64,000 nucleotides of DNA. Source: Paenibacillus sp. 453mf. Its GTDB lineage: Bacteria > Bacillota > Bacilli > Paenibacillales > Paenibacillaceae. This document shows positions 9,823-18,144 of the stretch, piece by piece; within the stretch, counting starts at the first letter, position 1, and each line of letters opens with the position of its first letter. The translations under genes were made by a program, and so were the position numbers. Where the stretch lies: contig NZ_FPAC01000006.1 of assembly GCF_900116105.1 (NCBI RefSeq), positions 1-64,000 of the forward strand, written 5' to 3'. The notes beneath the pieces are model-generated. The model was given only the letters and a program-made list of their open reading frames with translations, made no database searches and was not told where the DNA came from.

Positions 9823-10037
9823 ACGTAAATGAAGGCAGCCGTTAGTACGATGTAAAGCTCATAAATCAATTGTAATCGACAGATGAGTAATTAAGACGAT
9901 GAGTAATTAACATGGATGATTAAAATCCTTTAGATTTGCTTTCAATCACAATACTGAATCACATATCTCCAATTACTAGATGAATTTTCACCCTACATGG
10001 TAATATACAGTAATCACCGAAAGGAGATATGATACAA

Positions 10038-10304
10038 ATGTTTAAATTTGAAAATATATCTAGAGTTCTTCAATTAACAGACAACAATCAAGCGACATTA
10101 AAGATTGAACATTTAAATGAATTAGTAAAAGAAATAGATCCTGACGGCTTTCCAAATTCTGCGTATGATAAAAGTTGGAGGACTTGGTGGAGCAACAATA
10201 AATCGTCCCCCAAAAGACAATGTCACGCCTGGTTAAGTGTTGGATGGCAGACAGACGTATCAAAGAGTAAGCAAGGAGAATATATTACGTTCATAAGAGA
10301 ATAG
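10038..10304 (+). CDS. DUF7662-like small protein, 88 aa
   Basis: The sequence fits the small domain seen in DUF7662-type proteins. A helical region ends in SAYDKSWRTWWSNN, followed by a QCHAWLSVGW segment and a final strand YITFIRE, matching the family pattern of SAxxxRAWW, QAxAWLxAGW and VTFxR. ATG 10038 is preferred to the ATG at 10029, which sits inside the ribosome binding site AAAGGAGAT. It precedes a DUF3841 gene by 62 bp and the two probably share a transcript. The family has no established function that I can state. Confidence 0.65.
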   Translation: MFKFENISRVLQLTDNNQATLKIEHLNELVKEIDPDGFPNSAYDKSWRTWWSNNKSSPKRQCHAWLSVGWQTDVSKSKQGEYITFIRE

Positions 10305-10366
10305 ACGCTTAACAATAATCTAATTAAACTATATGTTTATAGAAAACCGGAAGGGAAAGCAGTTAG

Positions 10367-10903
10367 ATGATTTATTGGAGTATGCAAACAATAGAAGCCT
10401 GGGAAGCAGCTCAATCTATAGGCTATTTAGAAGGTGAACCAGAGCGAGCGATGTTTCCTGATCCTTATGTATGGATGATACAACAAATGCATAAGAGATT
10501 GCCCAACTATAAAGGTGAGTATCCCATATGGCTATGGCCGAAGAAGCCCGACATGAGGAGTACTGGTCACTTCATCGGTGGAACGAAATGTGTAAGATTA
10601 ACTTTGGATATTGATGAGAAAGATGTTCTTATTTCTGACTTCGATGGATGGCATATGGTGTTAAATAATTTTTTTAACTCAGATAATGAAAAAGAAGCTG
10701 AAGATTTTGATAATGGAAAACTAAGTACTACATTAGAAGAAAGCTGGGAACGAATTTTTGAGTTTGATAGGAATGTTGATACTAAATGGGCTGGAAATGG
10801 TGAATGGAGACAAGGAACAACAGGACGTATTTACTTGGATAAAGTGAAAAAGGTAGAACACTTTGTAACTCGAAAATCTGCAGATGAAAGTCGCATGAAA
10901 TGA
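10367..10903 (+). CDS. DUF3841 family protein
   Basis: This 178-aa protein matches DUF3841: an N-terminal YWSMQTIEAWE stretch (family: LWTIQ..EVYE), a YPIWLWPKKPDMR segment, RLTLDIDEKDVLISDFDGWHMVLN in the middle, and a C-terminal W...IFEFD region. The family is common in Firmicutes and mobile elements, and its biochemical role is not known to me. It starts at ATG 10367 after GGAAGGG, a slightly distant site. The gene is followed by a terminator at 11012-11040 that also faces the convergent protease gene. Confidence 0.75.
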   Translation: MIYWSMQTIEAWEAAQSIGYLEGEPERAMFPDPYVWMIQQMHKRLPNYKGEYPIWLWPKKPDMRSTGHFIGGTKCVRLTLDIDEKDVLISDFDGWHMVLNNFFNSDNEKEAEDFDNGKLSTTLEESWERIFEFDRNVDTKWAGNGEWRQGTTGRIYLDKVKKVEHFVTRKSADESRMK

Positions 10904-11011
10904 ATGTAAGCAGGAGTTGAAAACAGCTGAGGGCAAAAGAGCCGATATCTTGTTAATAGGGGATATATAATCAAGGTCATTCAATCTAAATCAATGTAAA
11001 TCAGATGAGAG

Positions 11012-11040
11012 GCGGGCACGCAATTTGCCCGCTTATTTTC
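11012..11040. terminator. Bidirectional terminator
   Basis: GCGGGCA pairs with TGCCCGC, followed by TTATTTTC. It sits between the convergent DUF3841 and SepM-like genes. Confidence 0.7.
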
Positions 11041-11048
11041 ACTTTCAT

Positions 11049-12116
11049 CTAAGTTTCTGTCAGATATTTGATTGCCTCAGAAATATTTCGTACACCAATT
11101 AGTTCTATGTCACCAATTGAGAAAGCCTTTCGTACTTCTTCTATTTGCGCCTCTTGAAATTTCGGATAAAAGAAAACATCAGCATTCTCATTTACTGCCG
11201 TAAGGACTTTTAAATCAAGGTTCCCGATAGGCTTTATATCTCCGCCTCGTGTAATCCCGCCAGTGCCTGCGATTATCCTACCCTTAGACAAGTCAACGCT
11301 AGGCTCGAGCTTCTGGATAAGACCGAGTGTAAGAATAAATCCTCCAGATTCTCCTATATAAGTTCGATCAAGTTGTATCACATCATCATCATTCAGACCA
11401 TCAAATGTGAATTGATGTTTCAAATATACTCCTAATGTTGCACGGCCACTACTGTCCATTTCTTTTATCTCAATAGGGATTCTAATAATATTGCCTTTCC
11501 GCTGCACCTTAACGGTTACGGTATCACCGATATGAAATGATTTAAGAAAAAAGTATATATCATCTGTAGATTCGATAGGCTCACCGTTCAATTCTATAAT
11601 TTCGTCTCCAACTTGTAGCGGAACTCCAGTTTGAAACTTTTCGGGATGATGAATTACGATAGGTCGCGATATTTTTTCTTCCCATTCTATTTTATGATAG
11701 ACCATAGCAGCCTTAATAATATCGTGTTTCATAAAGGGAACTAACTTCTTTCCAAGAATATTGAGATCGTTTTTAGTAAAATCAGTCACTGTATCTGATG
11801 AAGAAAAATGACTATTAGTATTTCTCAATTCATACCCATTGAGATTCAGTGCAAAACGGTTCCATCGTGTTGTTACCTCCACCTCTCTTACGTAGGTCAT
11901 ATGCAAGTTAGTTTTCAAGGAGATATTTTTTACCTTGGAGATCGGCTCTGCATTTATGAAGTCATCAATTTTAACAATATGACCTGGAGCGATCCAAGTC
12001 TCTGGTGAGGGGAGTGGTCGTTGAAGATACCACATAAAACCCACGGCAATCAATAGACACACGTTTATTATAGTCATTATTCTCACCATTCGTTTTCTTC
12101 GATTATATCGTTCCAT
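11049..12116 (-). CDS. SepM/YlbL-like PDZ-Lon serine protease
   Basis: This 355-aa membrane-anchored protease has an N-terminal transmembrane segment (about residues 11-30), a PDZ domain (about 150-215, with the carboxylate-binding region around GVPLQVGDEIIELNGEPI) and a C-terminal Lon-type peptidase domain. The catalytic serine is in GESGGF and the lysine in GNLDLKVLTA, 40-odd residues later, as expected for the Ser-Lys dyad. Family members act outside the membrane on secreted peptides or envelope proteins; SepM processes a competence pheromone in streptococci. ATG 12116 follows GGGGTGA. Size and domain order match the family. On a mobile element it may process a signalling peptide or an envelope target. 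Confidence 0.85.
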   Translation of the reverse strand: MERYNRRKRMVRIMTIINVCLLIAVGFMWYLQRPLPSPETWIAPGHIVKIDDFINAEPISKVKNISLKTNLHMTYVREVEVTTRWNRFALNLNGYELRNTNSHFSSSDTVTDFTKNDLNILGKKLVPFMKHDIIKAAMVYHKIEWEEKISRPIVIHHPEKFQTGVPLQVGDEIIELNGEPIESTDDIYFFLKSFHIGDTVTVKVQRKGNIIRIPIEIKEMDSSGRATLGVYLKHQFTFDGLNDDDVIQLDRTYIGESGGFILTLGLIQKLEPSVDLSKGRIIAGTGGITRGGDIKPIGNLDLKVLTAVNENADVFFYPKFQEAQIEEVRKAFSIGDIELIGVRNISEAIKYLTET

Positions 12117-12323
12117 CGTTCACCCCGTATTTAAGCGCCTGCTCCGATTATATATATAAACAGTTATGTAACCGATCAAAGAATCTACTAGTGTTGTAAT
12201 TTTTTATCCAGTTAAATGGTACAATAATTCCACATATTGTGCATTAACCTAATTACCTAGCTCCGACCCCAGGATACGGACAATTCCAAACCCTGCATTT
12301 ACTCGAAACTATGAATAAAGAAA

Positions 12324-12530
12324 ATGATAGCCCATTATGAAAGGAATAGAAATGGTAATATACCTATCGATGTTTTTCTTGATACTTTGGATATAATGAT
12401 TGAGTCAGGGGTTGACCTAACAAAAAAGAATAATCATGGTGAGACTTTGATTTCAAAGATTGAATCAATGGTTGATTCAGAGGATATCCTCCACCAGATT
12501 GAGGAACACATAGCTAAATACCAATATTAG
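12324..12530 (+). CDS. Ankyrin-like fragment, 68 aa
   Basis: The segment LDIMIESGVDLTKKNNHGETLI resembles one ankyrin repeat (usual pattern LLLEAGADxNxxDxxGxTxL). There is no good ribosome binding site before ATG 12324, and a stop lies just upstream in frame, so this is either a minimal protein or the C-terminal remnant of a larger ankyrin-repeat protein. A -10-like TACAAT lies at about 12220. Confidence 0.4.
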   Translation: MIAHYERNRNGNIPIDVFLDTLDIMIESGVDLTKKNNHGETLISKIESMVDSEDILHQIEEHIAKYQY

Positions 12531-12617
12531 CGAAATGCTTCGTGTCGCTCTTTCATGAAGATAATTGATATCATGTCTAGTCTTCATTAAGCTAGAAGGA
12601 AAGGTTAGTAAACAGCA

Positions 12618-12652
12618 AGAAGTAGTCTGCCGGTAGGCAGCTGCTTCTTTTT
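12618..12652 (+). terminator. Leader terminator before 12840 gene or 3' terminator
   Basis: AGAAGTAGTCTGCC pairs with GGCAGCTGCTTCT, followed by TTTTT. It lies between the ankyrin-like fragment and the zinc-ribbon gene. Confidence 0.7.
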
Positions 12653-12839
12653 AATTTGGGTCGGGAACTTTGTTTCAACACGATCGTAAGTCACAGTCAA
12701 AAGTTCTTGTCCTGAGCCAGGTTACATACAGTTGAGATCGTGTCTTTATGATCTGATAACGGTTCTTGTTTTTTAAATTACGGTTCGTTTAAGATATAAT
12801 AAATTCCATATCATATCAAATGAGAAAAGAGGCTTTCTT

Positions 12840-13856
12840 ATGACCTCGATTATTGGTGATTATAATAATCGTCAAGAGGAGCTTAAAAAAACGCTCGAAT
12901 TGATGTTAGAACATTTTGAAATGCTACCAGATGCCCCATACCAAGTTTTCAGGATAGAGGCTGAAATTCGCGATTACGAGTTACGGAAAGAACGCTTAAA
13001 CCGTAAGTTCTCTTATCTATCTTGTAATCTTTGTAAGCAACCGATTTATGACGAAGACACCCCTGTAACTCTCGGCAGCAATGGTCACTTTCAAATATGT
13101 CCGCGTTGCATTAAAACAATTAATCAGGTGAAGGGGACTACAGAACTTGAGGAACAGTTTGGAATTACAAGCCCGGGAACTCTTAAACAAGATTGTAATG
13201 GTCCACTCCAACCACTGCAGGAAGTAGGGCTTGTGAGGAAATCAGAGAAATGCTGGCTGGTACATGAGATTGTTGGTGTCATCTTTTACCGTGTTGGACG
13301 AAAAAAACATAACGTAATGAATTCGTGGATCGATGAATTAATTAATCAGCTAGAGGTGCTGAGGAAACAGAAAAAGCTGCTGGAAGATCTACGACCATTT
13401 CCTGAATCCCATTCTCAGTTGTTTAGTCTCGAAGCACAAATCCAAGATCTACAAACAAAGGTGGATCGAGTTCAAGGGGGGAGACTGCCGTATCGTTGTT
13501 CCCAATGTGGAGTGTGGTTAAAAGAACTAGGTAAGCCCACATTCTTTGGTACGTATACGATATGCTCTAAATGTAAGGAAATCGTTACTAATGTAATGAC
13601 AACCTCTGAGGCTGAGAAGAAGCATGGCCTCCCACTAGGTACAATTCGACGAGATAATGCCAGGGGACTTTTTGACCGTTATAAAGAAAGTGGTTTATTT
13701 CGACTATCAGGTAATATTTGGCTACTACATGACGTGGTAGTGCTGGATAAGTACAAAGAACTGAAAAGTGCGGAGTCTAGCCATAGCCCCAAAAATGATA
13801 TTTCAGCTGATCTATTACAGAGGTCTGCTTCAATATTTAATAGATTGAATAAATGA
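12840..13856 (+). CDS. Duplicated coiled-coil / zinc-ribbon / HTH-like protein
   Basis: This 338-aa protein is an internal tandem duplication. Each half has an amphipathic helix rich in L, E and K (about 10-60 and 180-220), a four-Cys zinc ribbon (CNLCKQ...CPRC near 61-95; CSQCGV...CSKC near 221-245), and then a short helix-turn-helix-like stretch (TELEEQFGITSPGTLKQD and TSEAEKKHGLPLGTIRRD) ending in a WLVHE / WLLHD strand. The arrangement suggests a DNA- or RNA-binding protein with two equivalent reading heads. ATG 12840 follows AGAGG, with a TATAAT at about 12796. I know no named family. Its position among accessory genes gives no further clue. Confidence 0.65.
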   Translation: MTSIIGDYNNRQEELKKTLELMLEHFEMLPDAPYQVFRIEAEIRDYELRKERLNRKFSYLSCNLCKQPIYDEDTPVTLGSNGHFQICPRCIKTINQVKGTTELEEQFGITSPGTLKQDCNGPLQPLQEVGLVRKSEKCWLVHEIVGVIFYRVGRKKHNVMNSWIDELINQLEVLRKQKKLLEDLRPFPESHSQLFSLEAQIQDLQTKVDRVQGGRLPYRCSQCGVWLKELGKPTFFGTYTICSKCKEIVTNVMTTSEAEKKHGLPLGTIRRDNARGLFDRYKESGLFRLSGNIWLLHDVVVLDKYKELKSAESSHSPKNDISADLLQRSASIFNRLNK

Positions 13857-13983
13857 GATAATTAAGAGAATATCAGTCTTCACTCGTTAGTTATCGCCAT
13901 TGTCTGGTCTATAATAAGAACGAACTTATTCATCTTATAGAGGGAGTGATGGGGATGAACTACCGCCCGTTATCAATGCAGTC

Positions 13984-14241
13984 TTGCTGGAGGAGATTGC
14001 TGCTCGCTTAGATGATTCTAATCCAAATATGGAGAATCCTATAAGTGACTTACGTTTAGCTTTTAAACCTGGTGAATCTACCGGTGATCAGTTTATTGCA
14101 CTACTGCATAGAGCGGCCAAACTCGGATTAATTTCAGGGGTTAGCTTTGTGTACCGGTACGATGGGGTTCCAGACGATGCAGTATGGACAGGAGCGAGGC
14201 TCCTGCTTGCAGGTGAAAACCTTCTAAGGAGATCAAGTTGA
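13984..14241 (+). CDS. Hypothetical protein, ~90 aa, start frame probably damaged
   Basis: The open frame is protein-like from about 13951 (DELPPVINAVLLEEIAARLDD) but has no proper start. The strong site AGGGAG is followed by ATGGGGATGAAC in a different frame; one extra G in that G-run would give M-G-D-E-L-P-P continuous with the rest. The coordinates given use the first in-frame TTG. The protein is helical with a C-terminal segment containing FVYRYDGVPDD. A perfect terminator follows at once. It may be a real frameshift or a homopolymer error. Confidence 0.5.
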   Translation: MLEEIAARLDDSNPNMENPISDLRLAFKPGESTGDQFIALLHRAAKLGLISGVSFVYRYDGVPDDAVWTGARLLLAGENLLRRSS

Positions 14242-14279
14242 AAACGGTGCCTCTACTCGATATGTAGAGGCACCGTTTT
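14241..14279 (+). terminator. Intrinsic terminator
   Basis: An AAAACGGTGCCTCTAC arm and its perfect complement flank a 7-nt loop. The symmetric A and T runs let it work in both directions. Confidence 0.85.
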
Positions 14280-14415
14280 CATTTGATTAATTACAGATAC
14301 ACAGTAAACTGAATACTAAATTGAATATTTGATTAATCATTAATTTGATCATTAAAATGATCATTGAATTGATCATATTTCAACACAATTACTTTCCATG
14401 AACTGGCTTTGATGA

Positions 14416-14565
14416 TAGAATAAAAACATACCTTTTCTTATTAATTTTTGTTCTCGCTTGGGCATGAGGACCATTCTAACCAAAATACACTTCAACAAGT
14501 GATCAAACATGTTTTTTGCATGCTTCCCCCAGTTGGGTTTGATCATTGGTTGAGGTGTATTTTTT
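14416..14565 (+). promoter_or_regulatory. Type A leader, copy 5
   Basis: -10 TAGAAT (14416-14421), CATACC at 14427, a GTTCTC/GAGGAC hairpin (14450-14471), CATTCTAA, then ATACACTTCAAC...GTTGAGGTGTAT with inner TGATCAAA/TTTGATCA pairing and a T-run. Just upstream are ACTGAATA and TTGATCATT repeats (14300-14380). Confidence 0.75.
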
Positions 14566-14608
14566 ATTGCCTCTATAACCAAAATTCATTGAAGGAGTGG
14601 AATTAACT

Positions 14609-15274
14609 ATGGAAGCTATTACTTATGATTTTCAAGGTTTAACCATCATCAAAATCGGAAATTCTTTAGAACATCCTAGATCACAATGTAGTTTGGAAAT
14701 ACCTAAGGAATATTCATTTGCTAAGGAGAGAGGCATGTTCTCAGTTGCTGGTCAGGAAGGAGTTTTCTTTATCAACAATGGTTTTATTTATGATGGGTTT
14801 CATATTCAGTCTGACTTGAAACCGAACTCACAAGTTTATCAGATTTTATATAAAGAAGCGTATGATCGAAAATTGAATCAACTGAATTCTCTTCGCTATT
14901 CTAATGGTTTCGGGCCTGTACATAATTTGGTAGGCTTTAATGTTCGCAAGGTGTCAGACGAAAAACCTTATATCGGTCATCTTCTAACTCATGTAATCAC
15001 TGAAGACCTTTTTGAGTTTCATGAATGGTTATGTGATCCTAAACTTGTTACCGGTATATATCAGATTACAAACACTTCAGAGATTTTCTTTATTGGATCC
15101 ACAAGCATCAATTTCCTTGGAGATGAAAACCAACATCCGCTTCTCGATAGGTTAGAGAAGATGTTTCCGCAAAGAAGAACCTCATTTGATGATTTAGATG
15201 AAGGCCCATTTAGTGGAGCTTTCCGAAGTGATGAAGATTACATATCTTACCTCGATGCCAGTCTGTTGAGATGA
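14609..15274 (+). CDS. Hypothetical protein, 221 aa
   Basis: The protein is unrecognised. ATG 14609 lies 8-9 nt after GAAGGAGTGG. The GTG at 14597 sits within that site and is rejected. It is soluble, of mixed composition, with hydrophobic strands interspersed (for example GVFFINNGFIYDGF near residue 55). It is governed by type A copy 5. Its stop overlaps the start of the next frame (ATGA at 15271-15274), so the two are translationally coupled. Confidence 0.7.
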   Translation: MEAITYDFQGLTIIKIGNSLEHPRSQCSLEIPKEYSFAKERGMFSVAGQEGVFFINNGFIYDGFHIQSDLKPNSQVYQILYKEAYDRKLNQLNSLRYSNGFGPVHNLVGFNVRKVSDEKPYIGHLLTHVITEDLFEFHEWLCDPKLVTGIYQITNTSEIFFIGSTSINFLGDENQHPLLDRLEKMFPQRRTSFDDLDEGPFSGAFRSDEDYISYLDASLLR

Positions 15275-15593
15275 AAAGAGAAAATAGAATTTACGAAATG
15301 AAAGAATTTAATGTAACTAATAGGGCAAGAACAAGGGAAATGCGGTGCCCTAATGATTGTAATATCGATCATTTGATTATTGTGGAGAAACACATCTTTG
15401 TATAGAGCAGGATGCACTGAATTTATATGTTCGAATGGATCTAGATGGGACTTATACAAACTTGCATGCAGATGGAGCACCTGGTGTAACTAATTCAGCA
15501 CATGATCACGCTGATGGCGGATGTTGCAATGAACCATATTGCCCTGAATGCAGCGTTGAATGTAAGGAAATAAATGTAGAGGAGGGCCTCTAA
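15271..15593 (+). pseudogene. Cys/His-rich small protein broken by a 1-nt deletion
   Basis: Two frames together make one sensible Cys-rich protein. From ATG 15271 the frame reads to RCPNDCNIDH near 15360. The continuation (DYCGETHLCIEQD, then a His- and Cys-rich end with ADGGCCNEPYCPECSVEC) is in a frame one base off and ends at TAA 15591. One extra T in the TTT near 15361-15364 would join them, and the total length (323) is one short of a multiple of three. The Cys pairs suggest zinc binding. It is either a decayed gene or a sequence error. Confidence 0.55.
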
Positions 15594-15648
15594 CTGGGCT
15601 GTCTATGCCACTATATGTGAATGGGGTCATGTTTTTCCGGCATCAGGA

Positions 15649-16050
15649 ATGATCACTTACGTTGATGCCAAAAAAGTTTCTAGTGAAGTGCCGGGATATT
15701 GCTTCATTCGAGCTGGATTTAAGAAAAAAGGCATCATTAAGCGTAGAAAACTTCTGTTATTTCAACTACCCATTGCAAAGAATTATCTAGCTAAGAGAAA
15801 AGTTGAGACAATCAATTACTGCCAGCAGCAACTTCAAATAGCTTTGGATTCAGGAGAATTTTATGAAGCATTATGGTTCCAACAGCTCGCACAAAAACAA
15901 TTTGAATGGCTCGAACATTTACAATCTATGATAAAAGTTGGCAGATTAACGGCATGGAAGGACTACTATCAGCATATGGAACTCTGGGAACTGGAAGAAA
16001 TGATTAGCCACTATGAAGGACTTGGAGAGTTTGTAGAAGACTGGGATTGA
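15649..16050 (+). CDS. Phage/plasmid-type hypothetical protein; N-terminus extends upstream
   Basis: The N-terminal block (about 15595-15720: WAVYATICEWGHVFPASG, then YVDAKKV and GYCFIRAGFKKKG) recalls small proteins in actinobacteriophages and plasmids, which typically read W.V..T.EWG.V.P...VTYVDP..V...R.PG.CFR.AGF. Because the similarity begins before ATG 15649, the true start lies upstream, probably just after GGAGGG at 15581-15586, but no ATG, GTG or TTG is in frame there. As for its neighbours, a lost base or start codon is likely. The C-terminal half is helical. The function is unknown. Confidence 0.6.
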   Translation: MITYVDAKKVSSEVPGYCFIRAGFKKKGIIKRRKLLLFQLPIAKNYLAKRKVETINYCQQQLQIALDSGEFYEALWFQQLAQKQFEWLEHLQSMIKVGRLTAWKDYYQHMELWELEEMISHYEGLGEFVEDWD

Positions 16051-16141
16051 CTCTGATTAATTACGACCAGAGTCATTGCCCTGACTTTTTTATCAATACT
16101 TCTTTCTAGAGTGCTTTCATTTACAGAAAATAATCATCTGA

Positions 16142-16217
16142 TATAATAAAGAAAATTGAATACATGAACGGGGAAGCACCTCGATATTGGCATATGCCAA
16201 TGTTGGGTGCTTTTTTT
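16142..16217 (+). promoter_or_regulatory. Type B leader upstream of 16450
   Basis: -10 TATAAT (16142-16147), then ACGGGGAAGCACC, a hairpin with inner TTGGCATATGCCAA, and GGTGC plus a seven-T run. It shares the GGAAGCACC opening with the leaders of the coupling ATPase, S1 protein and initiator. Confidence 0.75.
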
Positions 16218-16449
16218 GTTTCTACCGTACACATTATTAATTAGAAAGAGATCAGGGAATTTCACTGAATTAGGAATTATAGTAATGGTAAACAGTCGAT
16301 GCTCCCGACCGTATATTCACTATGACATAGGAGTAAAAAAAGAGCATTATAAATCATAAGATAATTTTTTGGTACCCTACTGACTCAACAGGGTATATAT
16401 ATTTCTTAGAAGAAGGAGGGCGATTCTAATAGTCGTATCTATATCCGAT

Positions 16450-16782
16450 GTGAAATCTCGATTCACATACCTTCGTAGTGGTAGTAATGAAATCGATTTT
16501 CTCAAAATCTATCTACAGTTACTTCAAAACGAGCTGAAATATTTGGTTGACTTCTATAATGAGATTAACAAAAACGATTATCTTAAACAGTATCATCATC
16601 TTGAGTCGTTAATAGATAAAGTGATTGAACCTGATGAAGTTAAGATGTTCCAACAACAAAGCGACATTCTTTTAAGACGTATATCAAACTGTTCTTCTGA
16701 CGCGAAAGAAGATATTATAGTTGAAATTCGTTTAATTAAGAGGAGAATTAAAGAGCTCTCCAACAGAGTGACCGATAGTTGA
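16450..16782 (+). CDS. Helical hypothetical protein, 110 aa
   Basis: The protein is unrecognised. It is almost entirely helical and rich in L, K, E and I, with coiled-coil-like heptads (FLKIYLQLLQNELKYLVDFY and IRLIKRRIKELSNRV). It is preceded by AGAAGGAGGG, but the first GTG (16450) lies over 30 nt downstream. The frame is open back past an ATA at the expected distance, so the true start is uncertain. It lies behind a type B leader, and two GGTCACC half-sites follow its stop. Confidence 0.55.
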   Translation: MKSRFTYLRSGSNEIDFLKIYLQLLQNELKYLVDFYNEINKNDYLKQYHHLESLIDKVIEPDEVKMFQQQSDILLRRISNCSSDAKEDIIVEIRLIKRRIKELSNRVTDS

Positions 16783-16788
16783 TTTTTA

Positions 16789-16806
16789 GGTCACCTTTGG
16801 GTCACC
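16789..16806. promoter_or_regulatory. GGTCACC direct repeats (operator-like)
   Basis: Two GGTCACC half-sites are spaced 11 bp, one helical turn, apart. They match the half-site of the palindromic cluster at 2112-2165, so one regulator could bind both. Confidence 0.5.
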
Positions 16807-17051
16807 TCTTCTCTTCTGGCCGGAATTAGAAAAAGAATAATCCACTATAGATAGGTGAAATAATGATAAACTAAGAAGACTAGAAGATTTTATTAGGCAT
16901 AGAAAAGCCGATTAGAATAGCGAATCAGTTTTTTTAATAATTCTTGGAGAGTCCTGCCTAATTAGAATCAAATATACATCGACCTGAAGAAGAAAGAAAA
17001 TCTATCCTGCATAATTTGAAAAAAGTGATTCTAAGTAACTTTGGAAAATAC

Positions 17052-17092
17052 AAGAAGCACCAAATCACTGCATGCGCAATGATATGGTGCTT
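17052..17092 (-). terminator. Terminator of the 17145-17558 gene
   Basis: On the minus strand, GGAAGCACCA...TGGTGCTTC forms a hairpin followed by a T-rich stretch. It resembles the type B hairpin but lies downstream of its gene. Confidence 0.55.
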
Positions 17093-17144
17093 CCAGTACA
17101 TAATTAATGAAGTTATAGTAAGGATTAGTATCGAAGTGTATTAG

Positions 17145-17558
17145 TTATAGTAAAATGGGTAATTCGAATTCTGAGTATTTTCTTTCGAAGGTAGGGATGG
17201 TTAATCCCCAGTATTCTGGTGATTCACCATCATCAAGAATACAAACGATCGCATCCCAGAGAATACAAAACAACTCATTTATAGAAGAAGCCTTATTCAC
17301 CAGCTTCGTATAGAGTGTGTATCCGCCATAATCCTCAATAATATTCATCATTTGATGTATGCTAAACAATGGATATGAATTGTTTTGGTTTTCAGCAAAC
17401 TGAATACGGTTCCCGATTACGAATGTCATCACAGGACTCGGTTCGTTTAATGAATTGAGAAAGAAATAAGAATCGCCTTCCTCGGGATGCCAAATTGTTC
17501 TCAGAATGAATTTATATTCTTCAGGCAGCTGCATGATAGTTTGAATGGATACCTGCAT
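17145..17558 (-). CDS. Hypothetical protein, 137 aa
   Basis: The protein is unrecognised. ATG 17558 follows AAAAGGAGCG at a good distance. It is acidic and soluble, with several strands in the first half (FILRTIWHPEEGDSYFFLNS) and a helical centre. It is one of only a few minus-strand genes in this half of the window and is followed by a hairpin terminator at 17052-17092. Confidence 0.65.
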   Translation of the reverse strand: MQVSIQTIMQLPEEYKFILRTIWHPEEGDSYFFLNSLNEPSPVMTFVIGNRIQFAENQNNSYPLFSIHQMMNIIEDYGGYTLYTKLVNKASSINELFCILWDAIVCILDDGESPEYWGLTIPTFERKYSEFELPILL

Positions 17559-18047
17559 TAGGCTTCACGCTCCTTTTATGTTGAGAAGTCTGTATGTGAT
17601 CATTCTATTAGGTTATTCGAAGGTTTTCATCTTTCGAGAGGGTTAAAAGGATAGTCTCAATGAAGAGGCTGGAGCTATAAATGATTACTGTGCAGAGCTA
17701 TATTATAAAATGCAACTAGACAGTTCCAATAAACTATTGGTAACATATCTTCCTCCGCGGATGCTATGAAAAATTCGAATCTCACTTCGGAGAAATTGTT
17801 GCTACATCCAGAACTATTGTTGGTAAGGTTCAGAAAGAGTACTGCATATTCAAAATCTTCATTTTTATTGAAAGTGCAATTATATCTATGAAGTGTGGAT
17901 GTGTGATATTTCCTCCACCATGTATCTATTCAGAATAATTAAAATAATTAATTTTTATTCTCTCTTTCCTAGAAACTATCTTATACACACTTCAGTAGCT
18001 TCAGGGTATATTATCTATGAATAAAAGTCTGAGTGAAGGGGAATATA
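17559..18047. other. Intergenic, no gene seen
   Basis: About 490 bp between divergent genes. I see no supported coding frame and only A/T-rich promoter-like sequence towards the right end. Confidence 0.5.
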
Positions 18048-18107
18048 TATATTTTGACATAATAGATTATAGTTTTTAATGTAGAGGGTATAATTATATT
18101 TTGACAT
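18048..18107 (+). promoter_or_regulatory. Promoter region with 13-bp direct repeats
   Basis: Two exact copies of TATATTTTGACAT (18048-18060 and 18095-18107) lie upstream of the XRE-TPR gene. The first contains a -35-like TTGACA, with TAATGT 17 bp further on. They could be binding sites for autoregulation. Confidence 0.55.
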
Positions 18108-18144
18108 TTGCTGTCTTTACTAATTTTTGGGGTGGAATGATGAT

